Counted from the stretch's first letter, positions 1 to 9,227 are shown. The stretch is 64,000 bases of DNA from CAYJBH01 sp964369445 (GCA_964369445.1 CAYJFU010000001.1:1-64000); one strand, 5' to 3'. Program-made: numbers and translations. The notes: generated from the sequence alone by a model not told the origin.

Positions 1-1
1 C

Positions 2-610
2 ATACATCGACTTCCGCGTTATCTGCGCTATGTTAACAGTCTGCACCGTGAGGGGATTAAAAAAGTCTCCTCGCGTGAGCTTGCACAGATGCTCGGCACC
101 ACCGCAAGTCAGGTACGTCAAGATTTTAACACCTTTGGCGGCATCGGTCGTCAAGGCATCGGTTATTCGGTGGATTCGTTAAAAACAGAGTTGCAGGGTC
201 AACTTTACGGAGATAAACCACTCACCTGCATACTGCTCGGTACCGGCAGTTTGGGTAGTGCTATTGCTCGTTACCTCACAGATGTTGTGGTAGGGTACCA
301 ACTGGCGGCGGTTTTTGACACTTCGCCTTCAAAGGTCGGCAAATCCTTGTGCGGTATAGTTTGTTATGATACAGCTAAACTTGCCGAGTACTGCAACGCC
401 CACCATGTCGACGTAGCAGTCATGTGTGTGCCTACCGCTGCCGCCGAACAGTTGACGCCACAGCTTATTGACGTTGGCGTGACAAACTTTTGGAATTTTA
501 GCCATTATAACATTGCGGCAAACTACCCCGATGTCATCGTCGAGGATGTTTATATCCGCGATTCACTGGAAGCACTTAGCTATAGGATAATACACGATGA
601 GTCTGATTGA
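2..610 (+). CDS. rex: Redox-sensing transcriptional repressor Rex (5' end outside window)
   Basis: Rex is a DNA-binding repressor that senses the NADH/NAD+ ratio and usually controls fermentation and hydrogenase genes. The frame is open from base 2 with no start, so the first few residues are missing. The readable part begins with a winged-helix segment containing RLPRYLRYV and VSSRELAQMLG, followed by the family stretch FNTFGGIGRQGIGY. A Rossmann fold follows with the nucleotide loop LLGTGSLGSAIARY (about residues 76-89 of the visible part). The visible 202 residues are close to the normal length of about 210. The stop overlaps the next gene by 14 bases, so the two are probably cotranscribed. 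The bifurcating hydrogenase operon 5 kb away is a plausible target, but I found no clear TTGTTAA-N4-TTAACAA site there. Confidence 0.95.
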   Translation: MHRLPRYLRYVNSLHREGIKKVSSRELAQMLGTTASQVRQDFNTFGGIGRQGIGYSVDSLKTELQGQLYGDKPLTCILLGTGSLGSAIARYLTDVVVGYQLAAVFDTSPSKVGKSLCGIVCYDTAKLAEYCNAHHVDVAVMCVPTAAAEQLTPQLIDVGVTNFWNFSHYNIAANYPDVIVEDVYIRDSLEALSYRIIHDESD

Positions 611-1781
611 AAAAAGCCGTATACTGTTGCCAAACGGTGACGTTGACCTGTCCGCTTTTGCCGTTGTCGCCTGTGACCAGTTTACAAGCAACGCCGATTA
701 CTGGGCAAAAGCCGAGGAAATTGCAAACGGTAAACCCTCCGCACTACATTTTATTCTGCCGGAAATCTACCTTGAGACGAGCAAGGAGCAAAAGCGCCTT
801 GCTGAGCTGAGTGAGGTGACAAAAAGCTATCTGGGCGATGTTTTGACGACATCGGTAGACGGTTTTGTCGCGGTGGAGCGTACGTTGCACGACGGCAGTG
901 TACGGCAAGGCCTTGTCGCCGCCATCGACCTCGAGCGCTATGCGTTTGACGGCTCGCCGTGCGACATACTGCCGACCGAGCGCACCGTTGCCTCGCGCAT
1001 ACCCTCGCGTTGTGAGGCACGTCGCCTTAGCGCCCTTGAGTGTCCGCACATACTTATGCTGTTGGGCGATGCCGCGTGCGGTGTCATCGAGCCGCTGTTC
1101 CCGTGCAAAGGTGAACTGCTTTACGACACGCCGTTACAACAGGGTGGCGGAAGTATAAAGGGTTACGCGATAACCGACAATACGACTGTCGAGCAATTGA
1201 AATCGGCAGTGACTAAACTGTACGTCGGCGATGGCAACCACTCGCTTGCGGCGGCAAAAACCTTGTATGAGGAGATCAAGACGCGTCTTGGCGCGACGGC
1301 ACAGCATCATCCGGCGCGTTACTGCCTTGCAGAGATAATAAACCTCTACTCCCCTGCCCTGCCGGTACTTCCTATACATCGCGCGTTTTTCGGTTGTGAT
1401 GCACAGCACATCGAGACGGCGGCGGCAAAGCTTTTCAGCGGTGGTGACGGCGAACTTATCATCTACGGTGGCGAAGAAAAATTTGTCATAAACTACGATG
1501 AGAAAAAATACCCCGTGACGGTGCTTGCGGCGGACGAGCTTTTTGCCGAGATACAAAAGGCAGTACCCGGTGCGCATGTCGACTACATCCACGGCGACGA
1601 GGAGCTTATGGAACTGGTGCGCGAGGGCGCGGCAGGTTGCATGATGCCCTATCCTGAAAAGGAAAAGCTTATTCCCTATATCGAGCAAAATGGTGTGTTC
1701 CCGAAAAAATATTTTTCACTGGGGCACGGTGCCGACAAACGATACTACATTGAGTGTCGCAATATAATTGAGGAGCGATAA
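597..1781 (+). CDS. DUF1015 family protein
   Basis: This 394-residue protein belongs to the DUF1015 family, which is widespread in anaerobes and has no firmly established function. Typical stretches are the N-terminal VVACDQFTSN, ILPEIYLE, and the central YVGDGNHSLAAAKTLYEE. The last resembles a nucleotide- or metal-binding loop. A conserved histidine pair near ARYCLAEIINLYSPAL and the C-terminal MMPYPEKEKLIPYIEQNG are also visible. It starts at an ATG inside the 3' end of rex (14-base overlap) and ends two bases before the metG start codon, so rex, this gene and metG form a tight operon. No lesion is seen. Family assignment is confident; function is unknown. Confidence 0.85.
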   Translation: MSLIEKSRILLPNGDVDLSAFAVVACDQFTSNADYWAKAEEIANGKPSALHFILPEIYLETSKEQKRLAELSEVTKSYLGDVLTTSVDGFVAVERTLHDGSVRQGLVAAIDLERYAFDGSPCDILPTERTVASRIPSRCEARRLSALECPHILMLLGDAACGVIEPLFPCKGELLYDTPLQQGGGSIKGYAITDNTTVEQLKSAVTKLYVGDGNHSLAAAKTLYEEIKTRLGATAQHHPARYCLAEIINLYSPALPVLPIHRAFFGCDAQHIETAAAKLFSGGDGELIIYGGEEKFVINYDEKKYPVTVLAADELFAEIQKAVPGAHVDYIHGDEELMELVREGAAGCMMPYPEKEKLIPYIEQNGVFPKKYFSLGHGADKRYYIECRNIIEER

Positions 1782-1782
1782 C

Positions 1783-3747
1783 ATGTCACAAAAGTTTTAC
1801 ATTACAACGCCTATCTACTATCCGTCCGACAACCTGCACATAGGTCACGCCTACTGTACCGTTATGGCGGACACGCTTGCGCGATACGCTCGAATGATGG
1901 GAAAGGACGTGTTTTTCCTCACCGGCACCGATGAGCACGGCAAAAAAATCGAAGACAAAGCCGCCGCGGCAGGCATTACACCCAAACAGTATGTTGACAA
2001 CATCGTTGCCGGCATCAAAGACCTGTGGAAACTTATGGACATAAGCTACGACAGGTTTATCCGCACCACCGACGACTATCACTGTGAGTCGGTGCAGAGG
2101 ATTTTCAAGGATCTATACGACAAGGGCGACATCTACAAGAGCAGTTACGAGGGCCACTACTGCAAGCCGTGTGAGAGTTTTTGGACACAGACACAGCTTG
2201 TGGATGGCAAATGCCCTGACTGTAGCGGTGAGGTAACGCTCGAGAGCGAGGAGGCATACTTTTTCAAGCTGTCCGCCTATGGCGACCGACTGCTTGAACT
2301 TTACGACCAACACCCTGAGTTTATCGAGCCTGCAACGCGCCGCAACGAGATGACCGCCTTTATAAATCAAGGGCTGACCGATCTTTGCGTGTCGCGCACG
2401 TCGGTGAGCTGGGGCATCCCCGTTGAGTTTGACAAATCACACACCGTCTATGTGTGGGTGGACGCGCTGTCCAATTACATCAACGCACTCGGCTATGGCA
2501 ACGACCGCTACAACGATTATGAAAAATACTGGCCGGCAGAACTTCACCTCGTCGGCAAGGAGATACTGCGTTTTCATACTATCATCTGGCCGGCAATGCT
2601 TATGGCGCTTGATTTGCCGCTGCCAAAGCAGGTTTACGGTCATGGTTGGTTGTTATTCTCCGGCGGCAAGATGAGCAAGTCAAAGGGCAACGTCGTCGAC
2701 CCTGTTGTGCTTTGCGAGCGATATTCTGTCGATGCACTGCGCTACTTTTTACTGCGCGAAGTGCCACTGGGTAACGACGGTGAGTTTTCCAACGAGGCGC
2801 TGTTTTCGCGCATAAATCAGGATTTGGCAAACGACCTCGGAAACCTGCTGTCGCGCACCGTTTCGATGCAGATAAAGTATTTTGACGGCACTCTGCCGAC
2901 AGAGCAGGTGGCTGACGAAGCGCAGGACAGCGACATTTTAGCCTCGGTGGCAGGTGTTGTGCAGGCGGTGGACAAGCAGATGGAGCGCCACAACATGCCG
3001 GAGGCACTTGCCGCCATATTCGGTGTCGTGAGCGCCGCCAACAGGTATATCGACAAAACCGCACCGTGGGGACTTGCAAAGTCGGAGGAGAACAGACCGC
3101 GCCTTGCACGTGTCATGTACAACCTCGGCGAGGCACTGCGCCATGTGGCGATACTTATACAGCCTTTCATGCCATCTACAAGCCCCAAAATGCTTGCCGC
3201 GCTAGGCATCGAGCCGGGCAGTGAGCTTTCAACATATGACAGCTTAAACGGCAAGGCATTACCGGCGGATTTCTCCGTAAACGCGACACCGGCACTGTTT
3301 CCGCGCATCGACGTCGACGCGGAGTTAAAGGCACTTGAGGCGCATCTGCCGACACCGGCTGAACAGCCCAAACAGCCTGTCAAGGAGAAAAAGGCGGACA
3401 AAAAAGACAAAACCGAAACGGTCGGCACCATCAACTTTGACGATTTTATGAACATCAGCCTCCTTGCCGCCGATGTTGTGGCGTGCGAAAAGGTGGAAAA
3501 GTCCAAAAAGCTGTTGAAACTGACACTGAACGACGGCACCGGTGAGCGCACCGTTGTTTCCGGCATTGCAGAATTCTACTCGGCGCAGGATATGGTCGGC
3601 AAAAAGGTAGCTATCGTAGCAAATCTAAAACCGGCAAAGCTGTGTGGTGTTATGAGCGAGGGCATGATCCTTGCGGCAGACACCGATGACAGGATAGAGG
3701 TCATCTTCCTGCCGGAGAGCATTGCGGTAGGTAGTCGGATTAGGTGA
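1783..3747 (+). CDS. metG: Methionyl-tRNA synthetase
   Basis: MetG charges tRNA-Met with methionine in the cytoplasm. The class I signature HIGH is in YYPSDNLHIGHAY (residues 13-25) and the KMSKS loop is GGKMSKSKGN (near residue 300). One zinc knuckle is formed by CKPC and CPDC around residues 127-148. After a Lys-rich linker (about 520-550) comes a C-terminal tRNA-binding domain of the EMAP/Trbp111 type, starting INFDDFMNISLL, so this is the long dimeric form. I place the start at ATG 1783 because AGGAG lies 8 bases upstream; a TTG at 1768 falls inside the upstream gene. It is the last gene of the rex operon, and a hairpin follows at 3796-3831. Confidence 0.97.
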   Translation: MSQKFYITTPIYYPSDNLHIGHAYCTVMADTLARYARMMGKDVFFLTGTDEHGKKIEDKAAAAGITPKQYVDNIVAGIKDLWKLMDISYDRFIRTTDDYHCESVQRIFKDLYDKGDIYKSSYEGHYCKPCESFWTQTQLVDGKCPDCSGEVTLESEEAYFFKLSAYGDRLLELYDQHPEFIEPATRRNEMTAFINQGLTDLCVSRTSVSWGIPVEFDKSHTVYVWVDALSNYINALGYGNDRYNDYEKYWPAELHLVGKEILRFHTIIWPAMLMALDLPLPKQVYGHGWLLFSGGKMSKSKGNVVDPVVLCERYSVDALRYFLLREVPLGNDGEFSNEALFSRINQDLANDLGNLLSRTVSMQIKYFDGTLPTEQVADEAQDSDILASVAGVVQAVDKQMERHNMPEALAAIFGVVSAANRYIDKTAPWGLAKSEENRPRLARVMYNLGEALRHVAILIQPFMPSTSPKMLAALGIEPGSELSTYDSLNGKALPADFSVNATPALFPRIDVDAELKALEAHLPTPAEQPKQPVKEKKADKKDKTETVGTINFDDFMNISLLAADVVACEKVEKSKKLLKLTLNDGTGERTVVSGIAEFYSAQDMVGKKVAIVANLKPAKLCGVMSEGMILAADTDDRIEVIFLPESIAVGSRIR

Positions 3748-3795
3748 GTGGGCATTGCCTGTATATTAACCCATCTAACTCAATGAAACTTATTT

Positions 3796-3831
3796 AAGAG
3801 CAATCCCCCTATCGGTGGTGGGGTTGCTCTT
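3796..3831. terminator. C-rich core hairpin downstream of metG
   Basis: The arms AAGAGCAAT-CCCC and GGGG-TTGCTCTT pair with one G-T wobble around a TATCGGTG centre. A short T-run follows (TTTGATTTT), so it can serve as the metG terminator. It is a weaker member of the C-rich core hairpin family found at about fifteen places in the window. Confidence 0.6.
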
Positions 3832-3908
3832 TGATTTTCACCAAAGGTGAAAATTCAGCGGAAAACAACAAGGTAAGCCTGTAAAATCAGCTCACAGAAC
3901 AAATCTTA

Positions 3909-4111
3909 TAGTCCTTAAACTTGAAGTCCAAAAGAATTTTGCCTATCAATGCGGTGGAAACATGTGCTACACGCTGTTCCTTTAATAGTACACCGAATTG
4001 TTAATTTTGACGATAGCAAAACCGAAACATACTGTATGCATTTCGATTGACGCTAGCACAGATCGGCAAATTTTTTCACGAAGATGTGTTCGTTTTCAAG
4101 TTGAATAACTA
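3909..4111. repeat. Family A palindromic element, copy 1 (about 203 bp, TA-flanked)
   Basis: The ends are inverted repeats: TAGTCCTTAAACTTGAA on the left and TTCAAGTTGAATAACTA on the right, each bordered by TA. Internal blocks TTTTGCCTATCAA and CGATTGACGCTAGC recur in the copies at 11962, 23537 and 37339. The middle (AATAGTACACCGAATTGTTAATTTTGACGATAGC region, 3985-4018) matches the longer copy at 23537. There is no reading frame. It fills most of the 450-base gap between the convergent metG and hydA genes. Confidence 0.7.
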
Positions 4112-4142
4112 TATAACGAATTATTTAATCAGCTTTGATTAT

Positions 4143-4183
4143 AAAACAAATAACCCCTGCCACCGGCGGGGGTTATTTGTTTT
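4143..4183. terminator. Bidirectional terminator hairpin between metG and hydA
   Basis: The perfect 15-base arms AAAACAAATAACCCC and GGGGTTATTTGTTTT enclose the core TGCCACCGGCG. A-tract and T-tract flanks allow termination from both sides, as expected between convergent metG and hydA. It belongs to the C-rich core hairpin family. Confidence 0.8.
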
Positions 4184-4199
4184 AACAATTTGTTCGGGA

Positions 4200-5945
4200 T
4201 TAATATCTCTTGGTGCGCTCAACATATTTTGTGTGCAACAGCGCATGTGCCTTGTGGCTACCCGGTGCGCCAAGATATTCGCCGTAAAGGCTCTTGATGC
4301 TCTCATTGTTATGGCTGACACGGTTTTTAGATGCCTTGTCCTCGCCGTAAAGTGCAGAAGCGCGCAGACCTTTGAGATCTTTAAAGTTGCGGACAACTGC
4401 CGGTTGTACCGGCTGACCACCACCGTTTACACAGCCACCGGGGCAAGCCATAAACTCAATGAAGTCATATTCTGCCTCGCCGGCTTTGATGCGACGTAAC
4501 ACTTCGTGACAGTTGGAAAGGCCGGAGGCTACACAAACACGAACCTTTACGCCTGCAACCTCGTATGTTGCTTCCTTGATGTTTTCTGTACCACGAACAT
4601 CGTTAAAGTCAAGGCTTGCCGGCTCTTCGCCTGTAAGGGTTGCAACCGCTGTACGCAGTGCGGCTTCCATAACACCACCGGTTGCGCCAAAGATGTGTCC
4701 TGCGCCGGAGGCTTCGCCCAGAGCGGGGTCAAACTGCTCGTCCGGCAGGTTGACAAAGTCGATACCTGCGCGGTAGATAACGCGTGCAAGCTCACGTGTT
4801 GTAAGTGCTACGTCAACGTCCGGCAGACCTGAGGCCGCTTGGTTTTCACGTCCTACCTCAAACTTTTTAGCTGTGCAAGGCATGATGGACACTACAAAGA
4901 TGTCCTCGGGCTTTTTGCCGATCTTTTCAGCATAGTATGTCTTTGCAACGGCACCGAACATCTGTTGCGGGCTCTTACAGGTGGACAGATTTTCGATAAA
5001 GTCGGGGTGGAAGGTCTCGCAGTATTTTACCCAACCCGGACTACAGCTTGTGATAAGCGGAAGTGTACCGCCGTGCTGTACGCGGTGTAAAAACTCGGTT
5101 GCCTCCTCCATGATGGTGAGGTCAGCGGCAAAGTCGGTGTCATAAACGCCGTCAAAGCCCAGGCGACGCAGTGCGGCAACCATCTTGCCCTCTACATTGG
5201 TGCCGATAGGCATGTGGAAAGCTTCGCCCAGTGTAGCACGTACCGACGGTGCTGTCTGCACGATAACATGCTTTGTGTCATCGGCAAGCGCCGCCCATAC
5301 CTTATGGGAATCGTCTTTTTCAGCAATAGCGCCGGTCGGACAGACAACGATACACTGACCGCAGGATACGCAGGTACTGTCGTTTAAGTCTGCTTCAAAA
5401 GCACAAGCAACGTGAGTTTTAAATCCGCGCTCGTTAGCACCGATACAACCGACTGCCTGCCACTTGTTACATGCAGCGATACAGCGACGGCAAAGTATAC
5501 ATTTAGAGTCGTCACGTGTCATGTGGACGGCACTGTCGTCGGTGATGTACTCATTTTTAACACCGGCAAAACGGTCGGTGTTGGTTATGCCATACTCCTG
5601 ACACAGGCGCTGAAGTTCACAGCTACCACTACGCACACAGCCAAGACAGTCCTGATTGTGTGTGGAAAGTGTCAGTTGCAGGTTAGTTTTGCGAGCGTTG
5701 TGCACGCGCGGACTTTGAGTGTTTATCTCCATGCCGGCGGCTACAGGGTGAACACAGGCAGTGACAAGACTGCGTGCGCCCTTGACCTCGACAACGCACA
5801 CGCGACATGCGCCGATGGCGTTGATTTCTTTGAGGTAGCACAGTGTGGGAATCTCTATTCCGAGGTCGTGGCAGACCTCCAAAATAGTCTTGCCCTCCTG
5901 CACCTCGTAATCAACACCGTTGATTTTTACATTAATGTTAGCCAT
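4200..5945 (-). CDS. hydA: [FeFe] hydrogenase catalytic subunit (bifurcating type HydA)
   Basis: HydA reduces protons or oxidises H2 at the H-cluster. Domains in order: a plant-type 2Fe-2S ferredoxin (residues 1-80, CRVC), the His-ligated cluster segment HNQDCLGCVRSGSCELQ, two 4Fe-4S motifs (CILCRRCIAAC and CVSCGQCIVVC), then the H-cluster domain with L1 TSCSPGWVKYCE, L2 MPCTAKKFE and L3 EFMACPGGCVNGGGQP, and the C-terminal small-subunit-like tail. L1 has Ser where most classical enzymes have the second Cys of TSCCPxW. The start is ATG 5945, since GGAGG lies 6 bases upstream. It is last in the operon hydC-ATPase-2Fe2S-hydB-hydA. Maturation genes hydEFG are not in the window. Confidence 0.96.
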   Translation of the reverse strand: MANINVKINGVDYEVQEGKTILEVCHDLGIEIPTLCYLKEINAIGACRVCVVEVKGARSLVTACVHPVAAGMEINTQSPRVHNARKTNLQLTLSTHNQDCLGCVRSGSCELQRLCQEYGITNTDRFAGVKNEYITDDSAVHMTRDDSKCILCRRCIAACNKWQAVGCIGANERGFKTHVACAFEADLNDSTCVSCGQCIVVCPTGAIAEKDDSHKVWAALADDTKHVIVQTAPSVRATLGEAFHMPIGTNVEGKMVAALRRLGFDGVYDTDFAADLTIMEEATEFLHRVQHGGTLPLITSCSPGWVKYCETFHPDFIENLSTCKSPQQMFGAVAKTYYAEKIGKKPEDIFVVSIMPCTAKKFEVGRENQAASGLPDVDVALTTRELARVIYRAGIDFVNLPDEQFDPALGEASGAGHIFGATGGVMEAALRTAVATLTGEEPASLDFNDVRGTENIKEATYEVAGVKVRVCVASGLSNCHEVLRRIKAGEAEYDFIEFMACPGGCVNGGGQPVQPAVVRNFKDLKGLRASALYGEDKASKNRVSHNNESIKSLYGEYLGAPGSHKAHALLHTKYVERTKRY

Positions 5946-5962
5946 TTTTTCCTCCAAAAATC

Positions 5963-7750
5963 TTACTGCCTGACAATGGCATCAAATTTGCATTTTTCTA
6001 TGCATGCGCCACATTTAATACAGGTATCGGTATCAATAACATGAGCCTGCTTAACTTCGCCACTGATAGCACTAACCGGACAAACACGCTTACAAGCTGT
6101 GCAACCCTTACACTTATCAGCAATAACAAAGAAATTGACAAGATCTTTACAAACGCCGGCAGGGCAACGTTTTTCGTTGATGTGTGCCTCATACTCGTGA
6201 CGGAAGTAACGCAGTGTCGAGAGTACCGGGTTTGGCGCTGTCTGACCCAGACCGCACAGAGAGTTGTCTTTAATGAAAGCCGCAAGCTCTTCGATATCAT
6301 CAATATCCGACGGTTTGCCGTTGCCGGAAGTGATTTTTTCAAGCAGTTCAAGCAGACGCTTTGTACCAACACGGCACGGGGTACATTTACCACAGCTCTC
6401 GTCGACGGTGAAGTCAAGGAAGAACCTTGCGATGTCAACCATACAGGTCTCTTCGTCCATGACGATAAGACCGCCCGAACCCATCATGGAACCGATGGCG
6501 ATAAGGTTGTCGTAGTCAATGGGGGTGTCGATAAGCGATGCGGGAATACAGCCACCGGACGGGCCACCCGTCTGAGCCGCTTTAAATTTCTTGCCGTTCG
6601 GGATACCGCCGCCGATGTCCTCGACGATCTCGCGCAGGGTTGTACCCATCGGGATTTCAACAAGGCCGGTATTATTTATCTTGCCGCCCAGAGCAAACAC
6701 CTTTGTGCCCTTTGACTTTTCGGTACCCATCGAGGCGAACCACTCGGCACCGTTTAGGATAATCTGCGGAATGTTTGCGTATGTCTCAACGTTGTTGAGG
6801 ATGGTGGGCTTGCCAAAAAGACCCTTGACCGCCGGGAACGGAGGACGGGGACGCGGCTCACCGCGGTTGCCCTCGATGGAGGTCATAAGAGCTGTCTCCT
6901 CACCGCAGACAAATGCGCCCGCGCCGAGTTTTATCTCTAAATCAAAGTTAAAGCCTGTGCCGAAGATATTTTCGCCCATAACGCCGGACTCTTTTGCCTG
7001 GTCAAGAGCAATCTGTAGCCTTTTAACGGCGATGGGGTACTCAGCACGCACATAGACGTAACCCTTGTCAGCGCCGATAGCGTAGCCGGCAATTGCCATA
7101 GCTTCAATAAGTACATGGGGGTCGCCCTCGAGCACACTTCTGTCCATAAATGCGCCGGGGTCACCCTCGTCAGCGTTACAGCAGACGTATTTTTGACTGC
7201 TTTCACTCGCCTTACATAGCTTCCACTTGATACCGGTCGGGAAACCGCCGCCGCCTCTGCCGCGCAGACCGCTGTCCAGAATTTCCTTTACAACGTCGTC
7301 CGGTGTCATCTCGGTCAAAACCTTACCGAGTGCCGCGTAGCCGTCGTAAGCTACATACTCTTCAATCTTTTCGGGGTCGATAACACCACAGTTGCGAAGT
7401 GCAACACGCTTTTGCTTTTTGTAAAAGCCGGTGTCGTTGAGGGATTTGACGATGCCGTCTTCCACCGTCTCGGTATAGAGCAGGCGGGTGACGATACGTC
7501 CTTTGAGCAGATGCTCGGACACGATTTCAGGTATATCCTTGACGTCTACCATCGAGTAGAAAGCGCCTTCGGGATAGATAACAACAATCGGACCTAACGC
7601 ACAAAGACCGAAACAACCTGTTGTTACGACCTTGACTTCCTTTTCAAGACCTGCCGTGACAAGCTCTTTTTCAAAAGTCTCAATAATTTTTACACTGCCG
7701 GAGGAGGTACAACCGGTACCGCCGCAGACAAGCACATGGGATCGATACAT
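5963..7750 (-). CDS. hydB: NADH-dependent [FeFe] hydrogenase subunit HydB (NuoF-like)
   Basis: This 595-residue protein is the flavin- and NADH-binding subunit of the trimeric bifurcating hydrogenase and is related to NuoF. It starts with a thioredoxin-like 2Fe-2S domain (CGGTGC near residue 9, then CFGLCALG). The FMN/NADH core shows GLRGRGGGGFPTGIKW and CNADEGDPGAFMDR. Next are the 4Fe-4S motif ESCGKCTPCRVG and a C-terminal pair of ferredoxin motifs, CKGCTACKRVCP and CIKCGACIEKC. It lies 17 bases upstream of hydA. It should work with HydA and HydC to couple NADH plus reduced ferredoxin to H2. All expected cysteine motifs are intact. Confidence 0.95.
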   Translation of the reverse strand: MYRSHVLVCGGTGCTSSGSVKIIETFEKELVTAGLEKEVKVVTTGCFGLCALGPIVVIYPEGAFYSMVDVKDIPEIVSEHLLKGRIVTRLLYTETVEDGIVKSLNDTGFYKKQKRVALRNCGVIDPEKIEEYVAYDGYAALGKVLTEMTPDDVVKEILDSGLRGRGGGGFPTGIKWKLCKASESSQKYVCCNADEGDPGAFMDRSVLEGDPHVLIEAMAIAGYAIGADKGYVYVRAEYPIAVKRLQIALDQAKESGVMGENIFGTGFNFDLEIKLGAGAFVCGEETALMTSIEGNRGEPRPRPPFPAVKGLFGKPTILNNVETYANIPQIILNGAEWFASMGTEKSKGTKVFALGGKINNTGLVEIPMGTTLREIVEDIGGGIPNGKKFKAAQTGGPSGGCIPASLIDTPIDYDNLIAIGSMMGSGGLIVMDEETCMVDIARFFLDFTVDESCGKCTPCRVGTKRLLELLEKITSGNGKPSDIDDIEELAAFIKDNSLCGLGQTAPNPVLSTLRYFRHEYEAHINEKRCPAGVCKDLVNFFVIADKCKGCTACKRVCPVSAISGEVKQAHVIDTDTCIKCGACIEKCKFDAIVRQ

Positions 7751-7827
7751 ATAAAAGCACCATTAGCCTTTCCGCTCACAAATCATCAGGCTCGGAACCG
7801 CCGTGAGCAGTACGATTCCGTTATGTT

Positions 7828-8193
7828 TTATTTCGCGCCTATTGTGTATTCCGTAACTGCGTTGCCGTTGACAATGTGGTCGGTAACGATTTTAGAAACC
7901 TTTTCCGGTGACATTTTAACGTAGGTAACCTTTTCCTGACCCGGTACAAAAACTTCAACAACCGGCTCGTATTGGCAGATGCCTATGCAACCTGTCTGTG
8001 CAACCGTTACATTTGTTAGTTTGCGCTTTGCAATTTCGTCCGAGAAGGATGTCAGCACGGGACGTGCTCCTGCCGCTATGCCGCATGTAGCCATACCAAC
8101 AACGACGCGAATGTTGCCCTTTGCGTCGTCACGAACGCCGATGGTTTCTCTAGTCTTGTCGCGTAACGCTTTGAGTTCTTCCAAACTTTTCAT
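7828..8193 (-). CDS. Small thioredoxin-like 2Fe-2S ferredoxin of the hydrogenase operon
   Basis: This 121-residue protein has the thioredoxin-like ferredoxin fold seen in HydB and NuoE N-terminal parts. Visible motifs are VVVGMATCGIAAGARPVL and AQTGCIGICQYEPVVEVF. Only three cysteines are evident here (one in ATCG, two in GCIGIC), which is usual for the 'CGIAAGA' branch as far as I recall, so cluster ligation is uncertain. Its ATG overlaps the stop of the upstream ATPase gene (ATGA). Position between hydC and hydB is the common arrangement in Clostridia, which suggests an accessory electron carrier for the complex. Its exact role is not established. Confidence 0.85.
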   Translation of the reverse strand: MKSLEELKALRDKTRETIGVRDDAKGNIRVVVGMATCGIAAGARPVLTSFSDEIAKRKLTNVTVAQTGCIGICQYEPVVEVFVPGQEKVTYVKMSPEKVSKIVTDHIVNGNAVTEYTIGAK

Positions 8194-8726
8194 AATTTTA
8201 TTTCCTCTGTATGCTCTTTTATATACTGCCGGACAAAAGCCGCAACGTCCGGCTCGGATAGCGGTACACCCTCTAAGATGTCTTTAAGCTGTACCGTGTC
8301 GGTGCAAAACTCACCTTTTGGGGTAGCGTAGCGGTAGAAAAAATCCATATGCTCGTTACAGGTGATAAGCACCATAAATGTTTCGGTCATGTCGCCGACG
8401 GGCAAACAGTCGATGTGGCCCGTGTCAAAACTTGCTGTGACACAGGTGCCGACACCCGGCTCGGAGGTGATGTCGAAACTTCCGCCGGTCTGCTCTGCCG
8501 CCATTTTAAAAAACGGCACACCCAGCCCGACTCGTCTTGTCGTGCGCGATGTAAAAAACGGATCGGTGACATGCGCTAACTGCTCGGCGTCCATGCCGCA
8601 ACCGTTATCCCTCACAACAACGGTGAGACGGCTGTCTTTAAAGTCCAGCTCAATATCAACGCGTGTCGCCCCCGCCTTAACGGAGTTTTGCGCTATATCG
8701 AGTATGTTTAGCGACAGCTCTTGCAT
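8190..8726 (-). CDS. Histidine-kinase-type ATP-binding protein in hydrogenase operon
   Basis: This 178-residue protein consists mainly of a GHKL ATPase domain. The N-box is LDIAQNSVKAGATRVDI, the G1 box is VRDNGCGMD, and a later loop reads TRRVGLGVPFFKMAAEQTGG with TSEPGVGT as the G2-like part. It has no sensor, dimerisation or phospho-acceptor histidine domain, so it is not a complete sensor kinase. It sits between hydC (3-base gap) and the small 2Fe-2S gene (4-base overlap). Proteins like this are regular members of bifurcating hydrogenase operons, and a regulatory or kinase-like role is an inference. An RsbW-like ATPase is also encoded in the divergent row at 9814. Confidence 0.85.
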   Translation of the reverse strand: MQELSLNILDIAQNSVKAGATRVDIELDFKDSRLTVVVRDNGCGMDAEQLAHVTDPFFTSRTTRRVGLGVPFFKMAAEQTGGSFDITSEPGVGTCVTASFDTGHIDCLPVGDMTETFMVLITCNEHMDFFYRYATPKGEFCTDTVQLKDILEGVPLSEPDVAAFVRQYIKEHTEEIKL

Positions 8727-8729
8727 AGT

Positions 8730-9227
8730 TTATATATTGTACTGTGCGAGTATGCCATCGACATCGTCTGTTGTCAGACGTCCGTGGACGTCCTCATTTA
8801 CGGTGAGAACCGGTGCAAGTCCACAAGCGCCGATACAGCGACATGCCTCAAGCGTGAACAGACCATCCTCGGTGGTCTCGCTGTTGCCGATGTTCAGTTT
8901 TTGGCTTAAACGGTCAAATATATCACCGGCGCCCTTAACGTAGCACGCGGTGCCAAGACATACAGAGATCGTGTACTTCCCCTTTGGATTTAGTGAGAAC
9001 TGGGAGTAGAATGTTACAACGCCGTAAATTTGTTCCAGCGGCAACTCCAGTTCCTCCGAGACGACACGTTGAACCTCAATAGGGAGGTAGCCAAAGATTT
9101 CCTGAGCGACCTGAAGTGCGGGCATAAGCGCACCTTGCTCGGATTTCATCTCATTCAGCTTTTTTCTCAGCGTGTCAATTTGCTCCGCAGTACCTTTAAA
9201 CGGAGCAACTTTAACATTTCCTGCCAT
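8730..9227 (-). CDS. hydC: NADH-dependent [FeFe] hydrogenase subunit HydC (NuoE-like)
   Basis: HydC is the small 2Fe-2S subunit of the electron-bifurcating hydrogenase. The protein (165 residues) has the NuoE helical N-terminus (LPIEVQRVVSEEL, then GVVTFYSQF) and a thioredoxin-like cluster domain with cysteines in VCLGTACYVKGA and LEACRCIGACGLAPV. It is the first gene of the minus-strand hydrogenase operon. AAAGGAA lies 7 bases before the ATG. A good extended -10 promoter lies at 9274-9282, within an inverted repeat. No missing residues were seen. Confidence 0.94.
   Translation of the reverse strand: MAGNVKVAPFKGTAEQIDTLRKKLNEMKSEQGALMPALQVAQEIFGYLPIEVQRVVSEELELPLEQIYGVVTFYSQFSLNPKGKYTISVCLGTACYVKGAGDIFDRLSQKLNIGNSETTEDGLFTLEACRCIGACGLAPVLTVNEDVHGRLTTDDVDGILAQYNI

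Noticed and set aside
2817..3566. Long minus-strand open frame of about 250 codons opposite metG
   Set aside because: It lies wholly opposite metG, has a Ser/Ala-rich composition typical of a reverse-complement shadow, no ribosome site, and no protein-family features.
5412..6044. Plus-strand open frame of about 210 codons opposite hydA and hydB
   Set aside because: It is antisense to hydA codons with intact cysteine motifs and shows no family features. It is a shadow of the GC pattern.
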